DNA from: Blasia pusilla
Lineage: Eukaryota; Marchantiophyta; Marchantiopsida; Blasiales
Length of the DNA stretch: 64,000 nt
Direction: 5' to 3'
Assembly: GCA_050084515.1 (NCBI GenBank)
Contig: CM114274.1
Coordinates: 930,001-994,000 of the forward strand
The notes beneath the pieces are model-generated. The model was not told the DNA's origin. It made no database searches and saw nothing but the letters and a program-made list of their open reading frames with translations. Below are positions 1 to 11,261 of this stretch, piece by piece. The first letter of the stretch is position 1, and every line of letters begins with the position of its first letter. The position numbers and the translations under genes were made by a program.

Positions 1-3000
1 TTTCCCAAGTAGACGGTCTAGAATTTCCTAGTGCTCCGAGCTCTACATTTGCAACTCCAAGCTCTGTAGATCCGGCTTTGACTCCAACTTCACACCTCGT
101 AACAATGTTGTTCTTCTTGAAGAGATTCCGGATGTTATCAACCTCAATGGATCTGTCGGACACCAATCGGGCCCTCTGTCCGCCTACTCGTTCCTCTTGC
201 GAGTATCCGGCAATAGTTTGCTTTCCTCTCTGGCCTTGAAAATGTTCAAGCACATTCTTCTCGACGAGCTGCTGCCCACGTACGATGGTAATTGCATTTT
301 TGAGTTGCCTCCACTTGCTGCTCCTGCTCAAAAGAAGGATGGAGGACGCCTAAAGGGTATGGACAGAAAGTCTGATTGTCATCGATGGTGCAGGCTTCAA
401 CGGACCAGTGCTTCAATTCCATATGGTCCTTGGATTGTCTCCCGCCGCCAATGCGTGGGAGCCTTGGAGTGTAGAAGTCCAGCATGCCCGTATCTAGAGC
501 GCAACGGGCGAGTCAATACGTCGCAATTCCCTCCCAAGAATGCAGAAACTCCATACGAGGTGGGTGCCACCATACCGCCGGGAGGCCATCGATGTCCTCA
601 TTGTCAGGCATCGCCCTTCTGCGTTGGAGCGTATCCTGCATACATATTTTTTATTGTCCTCGACTTGGGCTCCACGTCGAGTATACAAGGTGGCGATCCA
701 TATTGGCTCCCACACTCATCCTCGTGACCGATGCAATTCAAAGACACATCAAGGAGGATGTGGCGAAGAAAGTAGCCGAGGTCTCTGAAACTCTCCGGTT
801 CAAAGCCCGGAGTGATCAAACTCTCACAACGGCATCACAAATTTGTGAACAATTTCTTGGAATCCTTGGACAGGGCGAGATTACGGCGGTTGAGGAGAAA
901 CAACTCTGGGAGAATCTCGCATTTCTCGCTGATCCTCAATGCTTCCGGAATTTGCTGCGTCAAATACGAGTTCTGGATGGAAAGACAGCCAAAATGGATG
1001 CCATCTCCAGAATCAAGGCCAACTCCAGATTTCCATTCATTCAGAGATGGGAGTTCATGGGCCAAGGAGGCGAGGGATCCAGGGCCTATGTCTTCAAAAT
1101 GTCAACCATAGGTCCGTCGAGTGGCCTCGATCTTATAGATCGAATGAGGGAAGGGGAAGATCTTTACGGGAGTTGGGTAAGCTTTGATATTTGCTCACAG
1201 AGTCTTTGAACGGATGGTTGACGATGGGTGCTCACGTTTATGACCATGTGGAGAAGGGACTCAAAACTATATTTGTTTGTGAAGTAAAGGCAGAAGACGT
1301 TGGCAGTTTGAAGATGTGCTGGTTACTCTTATTGGAGGTGGTGAAGGAAAACAAAAGGCCACCTCCGGAAATTTATGGGTTCATGGCGGACAATGCACAA
1401 CCTGGGTGGATTGCTATCTGGGAAGTGTTCTGGGGTGGAGAGGTTCAACCGGAGAGGGAAAGGTTGGATGCTTTCCATTGGCCTTGATCTGTGACCGGTA
1501 CACCAAATCTTGCATAAAGGAGAATAAGAGGACAGAGCATGTCACTCTACTCCAACGCTGCAAGGATAGCAAAACCTTGAAGCAGGCCATGGAATGCCAG
1601 GAAGAACTTCATGGGTGGTGGAGGAAGCATGCGATTGAGGGGAAGTACAAAGAGTTGTGCTCTTGGTTGAGTTGGTGGACTGTACGTATGAGACAATGGG
1701 GAAACTTTATGCGGCAAGTGAGTTCACTATTTTGTCTTGTCAAGCTCACGCTGAGAATTGTTTGTAAAGTTGTAGCTCAGGGTGAGAAGCGTGGGAACTA
1801 TATGGATTTCAAACGGAAGAAACCAAGCAAGTCGTCGATGCGACGGGTTGCCGAGTGTGCAACCCGACGGAAACCGAGTGTGCAACCCGACGGAAACCGA
1901 CGGGTTGCATCCAGATGTTTGGTGCAACCCGAGTGTGCAACCCGTCGGGACCCGACGGGTCACAGAGTAGTTCATGGGATGCCTCGGCCTTGCAACCCGT
2001 CCGGTTCCGACGGATTGCAGTAGGTGGGTTTAAGGTTACAACACGTCGAGACCCGACGGGTCGCAGAGTCGTTCATGGGATATCTCGGGCCTACAACCCA
2101 TCTGGTTCCGAGAGGTCGCTTATTTCTTTGACTCCTGAGTTATTTTTGTTCCCTTCTAACATTGCCGTCGTTGCAGGGATTGAACGTTCATGAAAATGCC
2201 CTGTGCCCCAACACAAGTGGAGCAGAAAGTGTTCATTCCTCTTGAGGTCATCACAAGCATGCCAACGAATTTCACTTGTGGAGGCATGCCAACAAGACCA
2301 GGCAAGAGCAATGCTACTGATCTGCAAAGATCCCATATCTTCCTCACAAAAGGCATAACAAAAGGAAAGGGGGTCGTCGATCTACGAGCTCTATGTCAGG
2401 TAATTTGTGAGATCGGTGATGAAAAATTGTATGTAAAGCCTTCAACCGGTGTGAGTTGTAATTCCACTCGAGCAAGATGTACACATAGGTGGGGATATTC
2501 GTGGGTGGGTTTCAAGACGCCCCATGGATGGTGGTAGAGCGATCAACGAGACTCGTGGAGACCAGATAAGTATCTTGACTTCAGGCAGATGAAGAGGCAG
2601 CATCGAGGAACAAATCTGGTGATTGATTTGGATGAGGAAATTACACCAACCAGGTTTTCGAGGACCCCGGACCCGTCCCAAATCCGTGATGGAGTTACTT
2701 CTCCAAAATCAGTGAATGTTTTATTTCAAAAGCCCTCCGTTGCTGGAAGTTCGCAACATCTAGTCACTGGGGTGGTTCAACAATATGGGATTACGGTAAT
2801 GGAGGTGGATTGCAACCTAAAACGGTGGCATATATCTCGGAGCAACCCAGGACATGGACCCACCTGCAGGGCAGGATCTGATGGTATTAGGAGAGCATGC
2901 GGCACTTTCCTAAATAAGAATGCACAAGGATCGGGCGACCACTGCCTGGGTTTTGGGGACTCAAAACCTTTGATCGTTTCACGAGGACCGGGGATCAATT

Positions 3001-3725
3001 GAAGTACTTCTTCTGCCCAAATGAATCTTGTGCTTTCCGGAAGTCTTATTTGGCTGCCATTGGAGCTCCCGGGAATACCCCCACGATTTGGCCCATCGCC
3101 GCAGCACGAACTGCACTCAAGACGAAGTGGGCAATCTTACAAGTGTCGGTTTCAGACTCATAGACGGGGGAAGTTCGGAGCATGTTCGCATTACAGAGAC
3201 CTTCGCATTTCATATTCAACCCAAGATTGATGTCAACATGTACCCGGAGAAGGTGGATGATCTCAATCCATTATTTCTGTTTGAGTCTAGAAATGGGGTG
3301 AAGAGAAACAGAATGTGTAGGGCAACGGTGGAGAGAGCAAAGCGAATTGCATCAGCTCGGGAGGCAAAAATGGAGATCATCGCCACGAAAGATGTCTTGA
3401 GTGGCAATGGAATACGAAGAATGTATTGGGTCAGGAAAAACACTGTAAATTCAAGTGTCACATGGGTGTATGTGGTGCACATCTGTTGCTTTCCCACATG
3501 TTCATGTGATGACTTTGTCCAAAGAGAGACAAGTGGCAAAAGGTATTTCCCTTGTAAGCACATGTACTATGTGTTTCTGGTAGTTTTAAGAGAGTCAGAG
3601 GTAGGAGTAGGAATCCATCAACCAATTCTGTCCCTCAAAGAAGTTCGAAGTATTTTAAACAAACCACTTTGAGGATGCAAAATGAGGTTTTAGATTGTAC
3701 TTTTATTTTTTTCTCAACCTTCACT
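1..3725 (+). pseudogene. MULE-superfamily transposase with SWIM zinc finger, copy 1, 5'-truncated and decayed
   Basis: Several frames carry successive pieces of one transposase-like protein. An N-terminal Cys/His-rich segment (around 460-730) is followed by VGSHTHP-like residues, then a DDE-type core around 1,210-1,490 with FMADNAQPGW and an AFHW-type box, as in MULE transposases. A SWIM zinc finger lies at about 3,470-3,590 (CSCDD, later CKH, then YYVFL). Copy 2 at 51,661-56,640 is collinear and helps to define the exons. A GT-AG intron probably runs from about 1,722 to 2,176. Frameshifts and stops interrupt every domain, so no product is expected. The first residues lie outside the window: position 1 corresponds to about 51,951 in copy 2. 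The family is clear as MULE/SWIM, but the exact clade is not. Confidence 0.75.
1838..2115. repeat. GACGGGTTGC hairpin repeats in the transposase intron, copy 1
   Basis: This intron stretch holds repeated GCAACCCGACGG and CCGACGGGTTGC half-sites in both orientations, partly as inverted pairs. The same motif recurs in the intron of copy 2, in the 3' region of both copies and as an array at 50,740-51,460. It is therefore a property of this transposon family and not of the locus. Confidence 0.75.
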
Positions 3726-4076
3726 TTGAGCTTGAACTCTATTCAGCCCTGGGCAAATGATAGATTTTTTCCAGACCTTGGATGGAAAAAGTGATTGGTT
3801 CCACACTTATGATTCCAGTGATTTTTCAGTTTTCTAAATTTTGTGCAATTTGCAACTCGTCGGACTCAGAGGGGTTGCCAAAATATGGAAGAGGAAAAAA
3901 AAACTTTGGGACTGCTTAATATATGAACAAAAAAGTGCAAAAAAATTCAAACAAAAATTTTCCTCTCTTCAACCCGACGGAAACTCTCTTCAAAAAAAAG
4001 TATCTATTTCGGTTGAAGGTAGTTTCCTCTCTCCTCTCTCCTCTCTCCTCTCTTCCTCTCCTCTTACCGCACCTCG
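3690..4076 (+). other. 3' non-coding tail of MULE copy 1
   Basis: The stretch holds another GACGG hairpin half-site (about 3,850-3,876 and 3,971), A-rich sequence, then a CTCTCTCC pyrimidine tract ending in TTACCGCACCTCG. The same tail ends copy 2 (56,600-56,973) and copy 3 (to 57,433). The shared sequence stops at 4,076, which is therefore the best 3' boundary of the transposon. Confidence 0.65.
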
Positions 4077-5130
4077 TTTGTTTGCATATGTCCAATGAGT
4101 TTAACTATAACTTAGTCTTCAATAAAACATATATCACAAGATTTAAAACTATTCCTCTATCGTGTTCCACGTATTAAAGTAATAACATACATAGGGACTT
4201 TTTTCGCACTGACTTTAGGAAGTTGATAGAGTAAGAGAAGAATGAGGAATTTTTCAACCTCTCCTCCTATATGGAAGGGTAGTAGATTTCAACATTATTA
4301 GGTTCCAAAAAAATGCGGAAATTTTGTAATAAAAAAAAACCACAATTGAGTTTGGCTTAGTAAAATTTCTATATTGTATGAGGATTTTTTTCTTCTGTAA
4401 GTAAATGACATTGGGAATGTACCTTTTGTTTCACTTTGCATGATATTATCTTGCATTATCAAATTTATTATATTGTGTTATTGTATCCTAACAAATTCGA
4501 ATAGTTGGAATCATAAAAGAATAAAATTGTATCAGATTCTCTCTTTCCTATTTTTTCACATATTACTTCAAAGGTTACTTCAAAGTTTGCACATGGACAA
4601 ATTTTGTTTTTGCGGACATGTCCATGTCTGCGGACTTATGTCCATCCCTGAGACGGTTATGCGTGTGCACGCTCGGGCTTGCATCTAAGCTTGCACCTGA
4701 GCATGCCTCGCCCATAAAGTAAACCTAGCTTCAGCAGCCCGTGCTCGTTTTGTAGCATGTAGGCCTTGAACCCGCTCTGCCACGGGCCGTACGCGGGCTA
4801 GACCGCTAGGGCCACTAGGCATGGGCTCATGGCCCGCACACCCATTCAATCCCTACCTTGCCAAGCTTACACCTGTTCCTTCATCTCAAGCCCACGCAGG
4901 CCATCTGTTCCTTTGCCTCGAGCTCGCCTTGCAGGCCCTGGGGGCGGGCTTAAGGCTCGCAAAAATTGGTCCACTGGACCAAGATTTTTTCTAGCATTTA
5001 GCCCGGACTTGCTCGCCCTAGCCCATGAGCAGCCCGAGCCCTGCCTGCCATGCAGGCCATGCAGGCGAGTGCGTGCTTTGTCAGCCCGAGTCTAGGTCGT
5101 GGGCTTCAAGCAAGCTTGAGTGCGGGCCGG
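4077..5130. other. No gene recognised; AT-rich then GC-rich spacer
   Basis: The region is AT-rich to about 4,600. Then come GGACATGTCC (4,614-4,623) and a GC-rich stretch of GCCCGxGC-type words up to the edge of element M. No open frame resembles a known protein. The palindrome and the preceding ACATGGA reappear at 27,631-27,658, just beyond the other end of M, so both may belong to an older element that M entered. Confidence 0.5.
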
Positions 5131-5135
5131 GCAAG

Positions 5136-5273
5136 TGTCGTGCGCATACACATTGCTACACAACATACATCGCTGGTCATATCCACACCACACAACACCG
5201 ATCTTCCCCACACACGGGTAGATCCACACATGTACAAAAATCAACTCATACATATACAAAGAGATCACCCAAC
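5136..5273 (-). repeat. Split direct repeat B2 of element M (3' terminus)
   Basis: A 138-bp copy of B that forms the extreme 3' end of M. On the plus strand it starts TGTCGTGCGCATACACAT and ends at GAGATCACCCAAC. It matches B1 (5,756-5,893) closely and has the same length. GCAAG abuts it at 5,131-5,135. B is absent next to the 5' A copy at 27,070. Confidence 0.85.
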
Positions 5274-5753
5274 AAAAATAAAGAGTAGTAAAAATGGCAC
5301 ACCCGGCCTAAAACTCCACTCCTCAATCTACATGGGCATATCGAGCCTCGTCCACCTTGCGCTATCAAGGAATTCGGACGCTAGCACCCTTGTCCTATCT
5401 CACACACATACAAGAGAGGTGCTCCAACGGCCCAACATGAGAAAGATGGCTTGGGAAAGCCATCTTACTCCCTTATACAGGGTTGGGAAGAGCCAAAAGG
5501 CTCTTCCCCTAAAAATAGCTATCCTCTTGGTAACCTGCACGCACAGGTTACCAGGGGTAGGTGAATCGTTGAACAAGTCACCCGACTATGAAAGACCTCA
5601 ACCAAAAAGTTGTTGGAAATGATGTTCCTGGCATTATAGACCTCTCCTCAACCTCATCCGACTCCGCGGGACAAAGTTGCACTCAAGACAATCCGCTGGC
5701 TCCTATGCCCTATCCACGATAGATCTCGGGCTATCGGCTACTCAGATGTGACA
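5274..5753 (-). repeat. Split direct repeat A2 of element M
   Basis: A 480-bp repeat, equal in length to A1 at 27,070-27,549. On the minus strand it begins TGTCACATCTGAG. It contains three near-perfect stem-loops: 5,443-5,466 (10-bp arms), 5,485-5,508 (10-bp arms) and 5,529-5,552 (9-bp arms). Confidence 0.88.
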
Positions 5754-5755
5754 AC

Positions 5756-5893
5756 TGTCATGCGCATACACATCGCCACACAACATACATTGCTGGTCAT
5801 ATCCACACCACACAACAATGATCTTCCCCACACATGGGTAGATCCACAAATGTATAGAAATCAACTCATACATATACATGGAGATCACCCAAC
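5756..5893 (-). repeat. Split direct repeat B1 of element M
   Basis: A 138-bp repeat between the polypurine tract and A2, separated from A2 by two bases (5,754-5,755). It is the partner of B2. Confidence 0.85.
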
Positions 5894-5909
5894 CGCCCCC
5901 CTAGCTGGC
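5894..5909 (-). other. Polypurine tract of element M
   Basis: On the minus strand this reads CCAGCTAGGGGGGCGG directly before B1. Element P has the homologous CCAGCTAGAGGGGCGA directly before its own B1. The plus-strand primer therefore lies before B1, not before A2, as if the copied terminal unit began with B. Confidence 0.6.
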
Positions 5910-5969
5910 AATTGGATCCCCCTAACTCGAGATAGAAAATGTCACATCTCCCTGACATGACCTACTACC

Positions 5970-6284
5970 CTATATACATCTCGAACACATCCATCGTTCT
6001 GTGGGCACTACATCAAGAGGGGGGGTCAGACATGACATATACCACCCTCGAGAACAACCATCACATACCAACATGGTGGCTGCACCCCTCGTAGATCCGT
6101 ACAACATACACCTCAAGCCTCCGAGCTTGGCAGCTACCATTGCCAAGCTTGGATTCACTGTCCCGTCCACGTTTGAAAGATGACATGGTGTACAATTGCG
6201 CACATGATCCTTCCAAACCATACTATCCCATCCCTCCAACATGAGGACTCTCGTCGGTAATACCTCGCGCACACGTAGGATCAT
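5970..6284 (-). pseudogene. Integrase C-terminal segment with degenerate PHD finger, element M
   Basis: The frame runs from an integrase tail (VWKDHVRNC, typical of Ty3 integrase C-termini) into a PHD-type zinc finger in the last 46 residues. The pattern C..., VCDGC, RGWYMSCLTPPL and WMCSRC matches the usual PHD signature CDGC..GxHxxCLxPPL..W.C..C. Two ligands are changed here: the second Cys is Tyr (CMLYG) and the His is Tyr (GWYM). The copy in P keeps both of these but has lost another Cys, so the ancestral finger was complete. In chromoviruses this position holds a chromodomain. A PHD finger would bind histone H3 tails and could direct integration. The finger cannot fold in M. Confidence 0.75.
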
Positions 6285-6289
6285 GGGCC

Positions 6290-7130
6290 CTGCAATGACA
6301 TCTAGCGTTGTGGGTGCCGTTTGCTATAAATACATGTAATCTCCAGGATGAAATGTCCTAATCCCTGGATGATAACCTCCTCCACGAATGGTTGCGTACC
6401 TCAATGTATCTCTATGCTGAGCAATATGTAAGTTCTCAAAGGCTATAGGCATAACTCTACAAAAAATCTCCGCCCTCTGAGAATAGGCTTGTATCCACAC
6501 ATCTAGAACATCAAGATTTCACACCTCTGCCATATCACATTGAATAGATGCAGGTAAATCTCGCTCTCTCCCAAAGAGCAAAACGTGCGATGAAAATGAC
6601 GCCAACGATGCCTGCCGACTAAAGCGATAACCCATAGCCAACCATGACAACTGTAGGTCCCACTCCCTCAACTGTCCCCACTACAAGCCATACTTGCGCA
6701 ATCCTCTCTTCATCGTCTGTACTACTCTCTCCGCCAACCCATCCGCCTCAAGATGATATCTGGATGTGGTGCGGTGATCTATCAACACCTGATCATACAA
6801 GGCGTGAAACTCTCCCTAGAACTCGGTACCATGGTCAGTCAACACCTCTTCCGGTGCACCAAAGTGACTAAGCACATGATCTAGAAATGCATAAGCTCTT
6901 CCCTTGCTTGCCTTGTCTGGTAGTGCCACCAACTCTATCCACTTGGAGAAATGCTCCACCATGACCAACACGTACATATGATGACGCCCCGTCAATGGCA
7001 AAGGTCTCGAGAAGTCTAAAATCCACCAATAACCTAAACCCATAATCGGCAAAGGATGTAACTGCGGAGTGGGAGCATTGAAGGATGCTTGCACGCTGTC
7101 AAATACCATACATCTGGCAACAAATTGCTA
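6290..7130 (-). pseudogene. DDE integrase core, element M
   Basis: The minus strand encodes the Ty3-type integrase catalytic core. LDF gives the first Asp, VLTDHGTEF the second, and DGLAERVVQT the Glu. The linker before it (LHPLPIMGLG) is shared with P. The core joins retroelement DNA to chromosomal DNA by the DDE mechanism. A stop after GTEF and further stops break the frame. The presence of DDE and the absence of any tyrosine recombinase matter because the element's ends are of the split-repeat type. Confidence 0.82.
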
Positions 7131-7154
7131 TACCCCAGTATGCATGCCGCGCCA

Positions 7155-8027
7155 CTAATAGTGAACCTCGAGTAAGCTGTAAGTACGCTTTAATCCAAAA
7201 TGCCCCAACTCCTCATGGGCATCTCGCACAACAAGTGCTTGCTGGGAAGGATAAGGTACCACTCGTATCCTACCATCTCCCCATACCCGCAAAATGTGAG
7301 TCCCCTCCCACCTGAACCTCCTGGCTCTCTGTAGGATCCGATCCCGCTCCCTAGCACTCACTGTGCTCGCTATGACGTCACTGCGCAAGAACTCCACAAC
7401 CTCCATGTCGTCATGGATATCATGACCACCTGTTGCCTCCTCACTGACCTCTGGATCCAAAGACTCATCATCCAACCCCACCACTGGAGTCATCATCTGC
7501 GGCTGACCTACCATAGTCAACCAACAAAGATAGGCAGATGCATGCAAATCGGGCACCATCTCCTCATCACTCTTTCCGTGCCATCGAGCTCTTATGTCGT
7601 CTCTCTGACTCGAACATGGGTTACAACTCAACCCATCTGTATCATGGTTCAGCCAACTTGGCCTATGAACCACCTCGAACTCATACTCCTGTAGTAATAG
7701 AGCCCACGTGGCAAGCTTTCCCATAAGCTTGTCGGACTCCATCAACCACCTTAACGGCTGATGATCAGTGATAAGTGTTAAAGGGTTGCCGAATAAATAG
7801 CAGCTGAAATGTGCCACGGCCCACACTCCAGCCAAGCACTCTCCCTTGTACGAGCTATACTTCGCCTCTGCAATGTTGTTCGATGGGCTCGCATAAGCCA
7901 CAATGAACTCCCTCTCCTCGTCATCCCTCTGAGTAAGCACTACTTCTAGATCCAACATGCTCCAATCCGTATGTAATTGGAATGGGCGACCCCTAACAGG
8001 TCTTTGTAAAATGGGCGAGGACATCAA
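7155..8027 (-). pseudogene. RNase H domain, linker and integrase HHCC zinc finger, element M
   Basis: An open frame of 290 codons. RNase H comes first (HTDWS with the first Asp, YKGECLAGVWA with the Glu, LITDHQPL with another Asp, then HRPSWLNHDTDGLS). A linker of about 100 acidic residues follows, then the start of the integrase zinc finger (HEELGHFGLKRTYSLL). RNase H removes the RNA strand during reverse transcription. This is the longest open frame left in M. The linker is unusually long for Ty3 elements and recurs in P. Confidence 0.85.
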
Positions 8028-9060
8028 CCTATCCTTGAGGTCCTAGAATGCTTGCTCTTGATCATCTCCCCACAACCAAACGTGATCAAGTCTCATCAAC
8101 AAGGTCAAAGACCACGTGATCGCACTAAAACCCTTGACATACCGTCAATAGAAGTTTGCTACTCTAAGAAACGTTCGGACTCGACTCACATCTATAGGGC
8201 CGGGAATCTGCGCAATAGCCTCCACCTTCGTCTGCTCAACACCTAACCCACTCCGGTATATGATGTGTCCCAAGTACTCAATCTACTCCTGAAAGAATTT
8301 GCACTTGCCTAGATGTAACTTCAATCCATGTAATTGCAATCGAAAAAACACCTCCTCTAGGTGTCGCTCATGCTCCTCAACCATGGAATTGAAGATAAGA
8401 ATATCATCTATGTAACATCGTACAAAATCCAAGTGAGCCAGAATCCTATCCATCACTCTCTGAAACTCCGCAGGTGCGTTCTTCAACCCAAACGGTAAGA
8501 ACCGCCATTGATACAAGAAATCTCTCCCAAACCGATCTATCCCCTAGAATGTTGTCTTCTCCATGTCCTCCAATTTGATAGGAAGCTAATGATAGCCAAC
8601 ACGGAGATCTAAAGTACTGAAGATCTTTGCATGCCCTACCGCATCAAAGATCTCCTCAAGAGTAGGCATGGCGTACCGATCTGACCTCGTCTATCGGTTG
8701 ATAGGTCGGTAATCTCCACACATCTGCCTATCCACCCAATTGCCATACATATCCTTCTTTGCCGGCATGACTGTGGTAGATTCATACTCCCCATGTGATA
8801 ACTCCATAAGTCGTGCCTCCAACAAGTCCTAACTCCTGCTCTGAATCAAGGCTCGCTCTATATCAAAATACCTGTAGGATCGACGAAAGATCGGCGTAAC
8901 ACTAACCAACTCAATCCGTATCCCGGGACCCTTCAACGTACCAAAGTTTCTCATACTGAAGGCAAAACAACCGACGTGCCCTCTCAAAAACCTATGAACT
9001 CGCCATCGCTCTCCTCCTATCAACTTGAGACCTATCACAGGCTCCCAAGTCTCCATCATG
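8028..9060 (-). pseudogene. Reverse transcriptase, element M
   Basis: Minus-strand RT in several frames. YQWRFLPFGLKNAPAEFQ and RCYIDDILIF (the YxDD catalytic box) lie in the open piece at 8,283-8,516. The upstream fingers region is in 8,520-9,059, with VIGLKLIGGERW at its start. The order and wording match P at 22,134-23,150. Stops and frameshifts inactivate it. Confidence 0.85.
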
Positions 9061-9168
9061 ACCTCACTTGGAGAAGACGCAACCTCCGACTTTGGTTGCT
9101 ATGTAGCAACCCTAGCCACCTCCGCAATAGCCACTCCACTTTGACCTCCTACACCATGCTCTACATCC

Positions 9169-10299
9169 AAAAAATGAACATGTGCTGCTCTGGCCGCCTT
9201 CGCGCTCTCTGCTTGAACGACGTCCTAGGAAGTCCATGGGTGCCTATCTCTCCTCGTCTCGCCCCCAGCCAATGCTTGTACAAACCCTATAGGCAATGCT
9301 CCAACTCGTGGACGTGAAGGCATGGATGACACTCAAGTCCATCTCTGCTCAGCCATACCTAGGCTGACTATCCATGTGAGACAGTTGAGGTCCATCGCCT
9401 GCCCCAACACCTGTCTGCGGGACGCCTCAGTCATACCTGGCACAGCCGTAGTACCCGTAGCAAACCCCATGGCGCGCTTGCGCTCATCTGTTGTAGGCTC
9501 TTCCAATGCTCAGGTCACCTCATCCCAAATCATGCTTGGCCCTCCCTGACGAAAGGCATGCGATGCTAGGAAACTCACCAACGTAGGTAAGGCTGCCCTT
9601 AACTCCCCCACCCTATTGGCCATCGCCAACTGTGGTCTATCATCTAGTCACCACATGATATCGACACCTTGAGCCCAAAATAGCATCCATTGTTAGATGT
9701 GGTGCTCTCAAGACTCCATCGTATGCTCAACTCAGTACCTCTGATGGTATCAGGTTCATCCACCACAGCCACGGACGATGGGCGCGTGATCCAACTCTCG
9801 CTGCATCTAACAACATAGTAGGTCCCAACCAGGACCTCACTTGATGCATACTCGTCATCACACCTGTACGAGAGTCTCCCAACAATGACACGTTCTCCAA
9901 AATGTACGCCTGAGAATATGTCTAACTCTCCTACAAGTGTCGTACTACTCGCAACATCTCCCAAAACATCCCTGACCTTGGATCCTGCAATCCAAACCCT
10001 CGGCCAGCTGATGAATGACCCTGACATGGCCATCCAGCAATCACCAAATGAATGGTGCCAACTCTATCCAGATCCTACGCCCCCACCAAAGAGATGTCGA
10101 CGGGTAGTGTATGCTGATATCCCTGTACTATAGATATCGGCAACAACTGAGGATACCTCTGGACCAATCTAGCCACGTGACGTAATGATACTCGCCATGC
10201 AGTCTCATCTCTCTCCACATAAAGGTACGGATGCACCCATATGCCTGCCTGCAATACCGTAGCCAATCCAGTGCCAATTCCTCCGAAGAGATCTAACAC
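9169..10299 (-). pseudogene. C5 cytosine DNA methyltransferase domain, copy B of element M
   Basis: Read from 10,299 downwards. Motif I (LDLFGGIGTGL, SAM binding) is intact, followed by YLYVERD (the motif II acidic residue), then GWPCQGHS (motif IV, with the catalytic PCQ Cys near 10,030) and YILENV (motif VI ENV, near 9,890). AMGFATGTT-like and VLGQAMDLN-like residues near 9,420-9,500 correspond to motifs IX-X. The order I-IV-VI-VIII-X is that of DNMT3 and canonical C5 methylases, not the permuted DRM order. The domain sits between protease and RT and would methylate cytosines in DNA. In-frame stops (for example a TAG between motifs II and IV) make it inactive. It is duplicated at 11,262-12,241. 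Confidence 0.8.
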
Positions 10300-11090
10300 C
10301 CTAACACCCTCCTCTAGACACTACCACACAACGGTTGTGGCATCCAATGGGGTCAACATCTCCACTCTAGGATCCCAATTGCCACCTGACTCTCGCTGCT
10401 CCAGGATAAAGGCACGACTCCATGCTTGTCTCACGAGGTTGTCGACACTCCTCTGTAGTTCTCGAGTGGTATCCCACTATGGTGAAGAGGTCTCGCCAAC
10501 ATGGGAAGAGACACCCGCCATGGCCTGTCTCTCTGTCAGACTATCCGCTATTGAGACATCCTCCGCATGTGCGTTCCCCTCCAACAACTCTCCTGGCCAC
10601 CTAACACTACCTGTGAAAGCTGCCAACGTGGTCATAGACTCGTCTCGTACTCGACCACTTCGTCCCGCAAACTGCACGGGCAATTGACTTATCCGCCTGT
10701 CACCTGACCGCCACCCTGGCCGATAAGGAACGCTCTCCTTCCAGAAGTCAAGGATGAATCCTAGGGGATATAACACTACACTCCCCACCAACACATCATA
10801 CGCCTCAGTTGGTGTCGTAATTGCACGTGTGCTCACCATAGCACTATCCGTCGCATGTTCTGGCTGGACTCTGACAACTATCTCCTATCGAGTCATATAT
10901 TGCGTGAGTGACACGTCCCCAATTGTATATGGAAGGGACAAGGCTCAATATTGGCCTTCCATAACCCCAACGCTAAACCCGCCGCCTTCCCTAACATCAA
11001 GGGCTGCGCTCCCGAATCAAGTAGGACGCGTTGCGTGTGGTATACTATCCATGTCGGGCTAACCAAGCAAAATACTCTAGCTCGGTTATC
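10300..11090 (-). pseudogene. Aspartic protease and pre-methyltransferase linker, element M
   Basis: From 11,090 downwards the frame reads LDNRARVFCLVSPTW and then VLLDSGAQPLMLGK, the retropepsin DSGA active site. A linker to the methyltransferase follows (VLYPLGFILDFW, LPVQFAGRSG, LLEGNAHAEDV). The protease matures the polyprotein. P has the same order but DSRAQ, a lost active-site Gly. The protease follows a duplicated methyltransferase segment here, so it lies between methyltransferase copies A and B. Confidence 0.75.
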
Positions 11091-11261
11091 CAAAAATAAA
11101 CATGTGCTACTCTCGCCGCCTTCACACTCTCTTCTCAAACGACGTCCCAAGAAGTCCATGGGTGCCTATCTCTCCTCGTCCCGCCCCCAGCCAATGCTTG
11201 TACAGACCCTGTAGGCTATGGTCCAACACGTGGACGTGACGACATGGATGACACTTGCATC

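Noticed and set aside
484-1209. Long alternative frames across MULE copy 1 as independent genes
   Set aside because: They are overlapping shadows and shifted continuations of the same transposase, as shown by collinearity with copy 2.
5136-5893. An ordinary LTR of about 620 or 760 bp at the 3' end of M
   Set aside because: The 5' copy at 27,070-27,549 contains only the A part, and P shows the same asymmetry. One truncated 5' LTR could be chance; two related elements with the same limits cannot be explained so easily.
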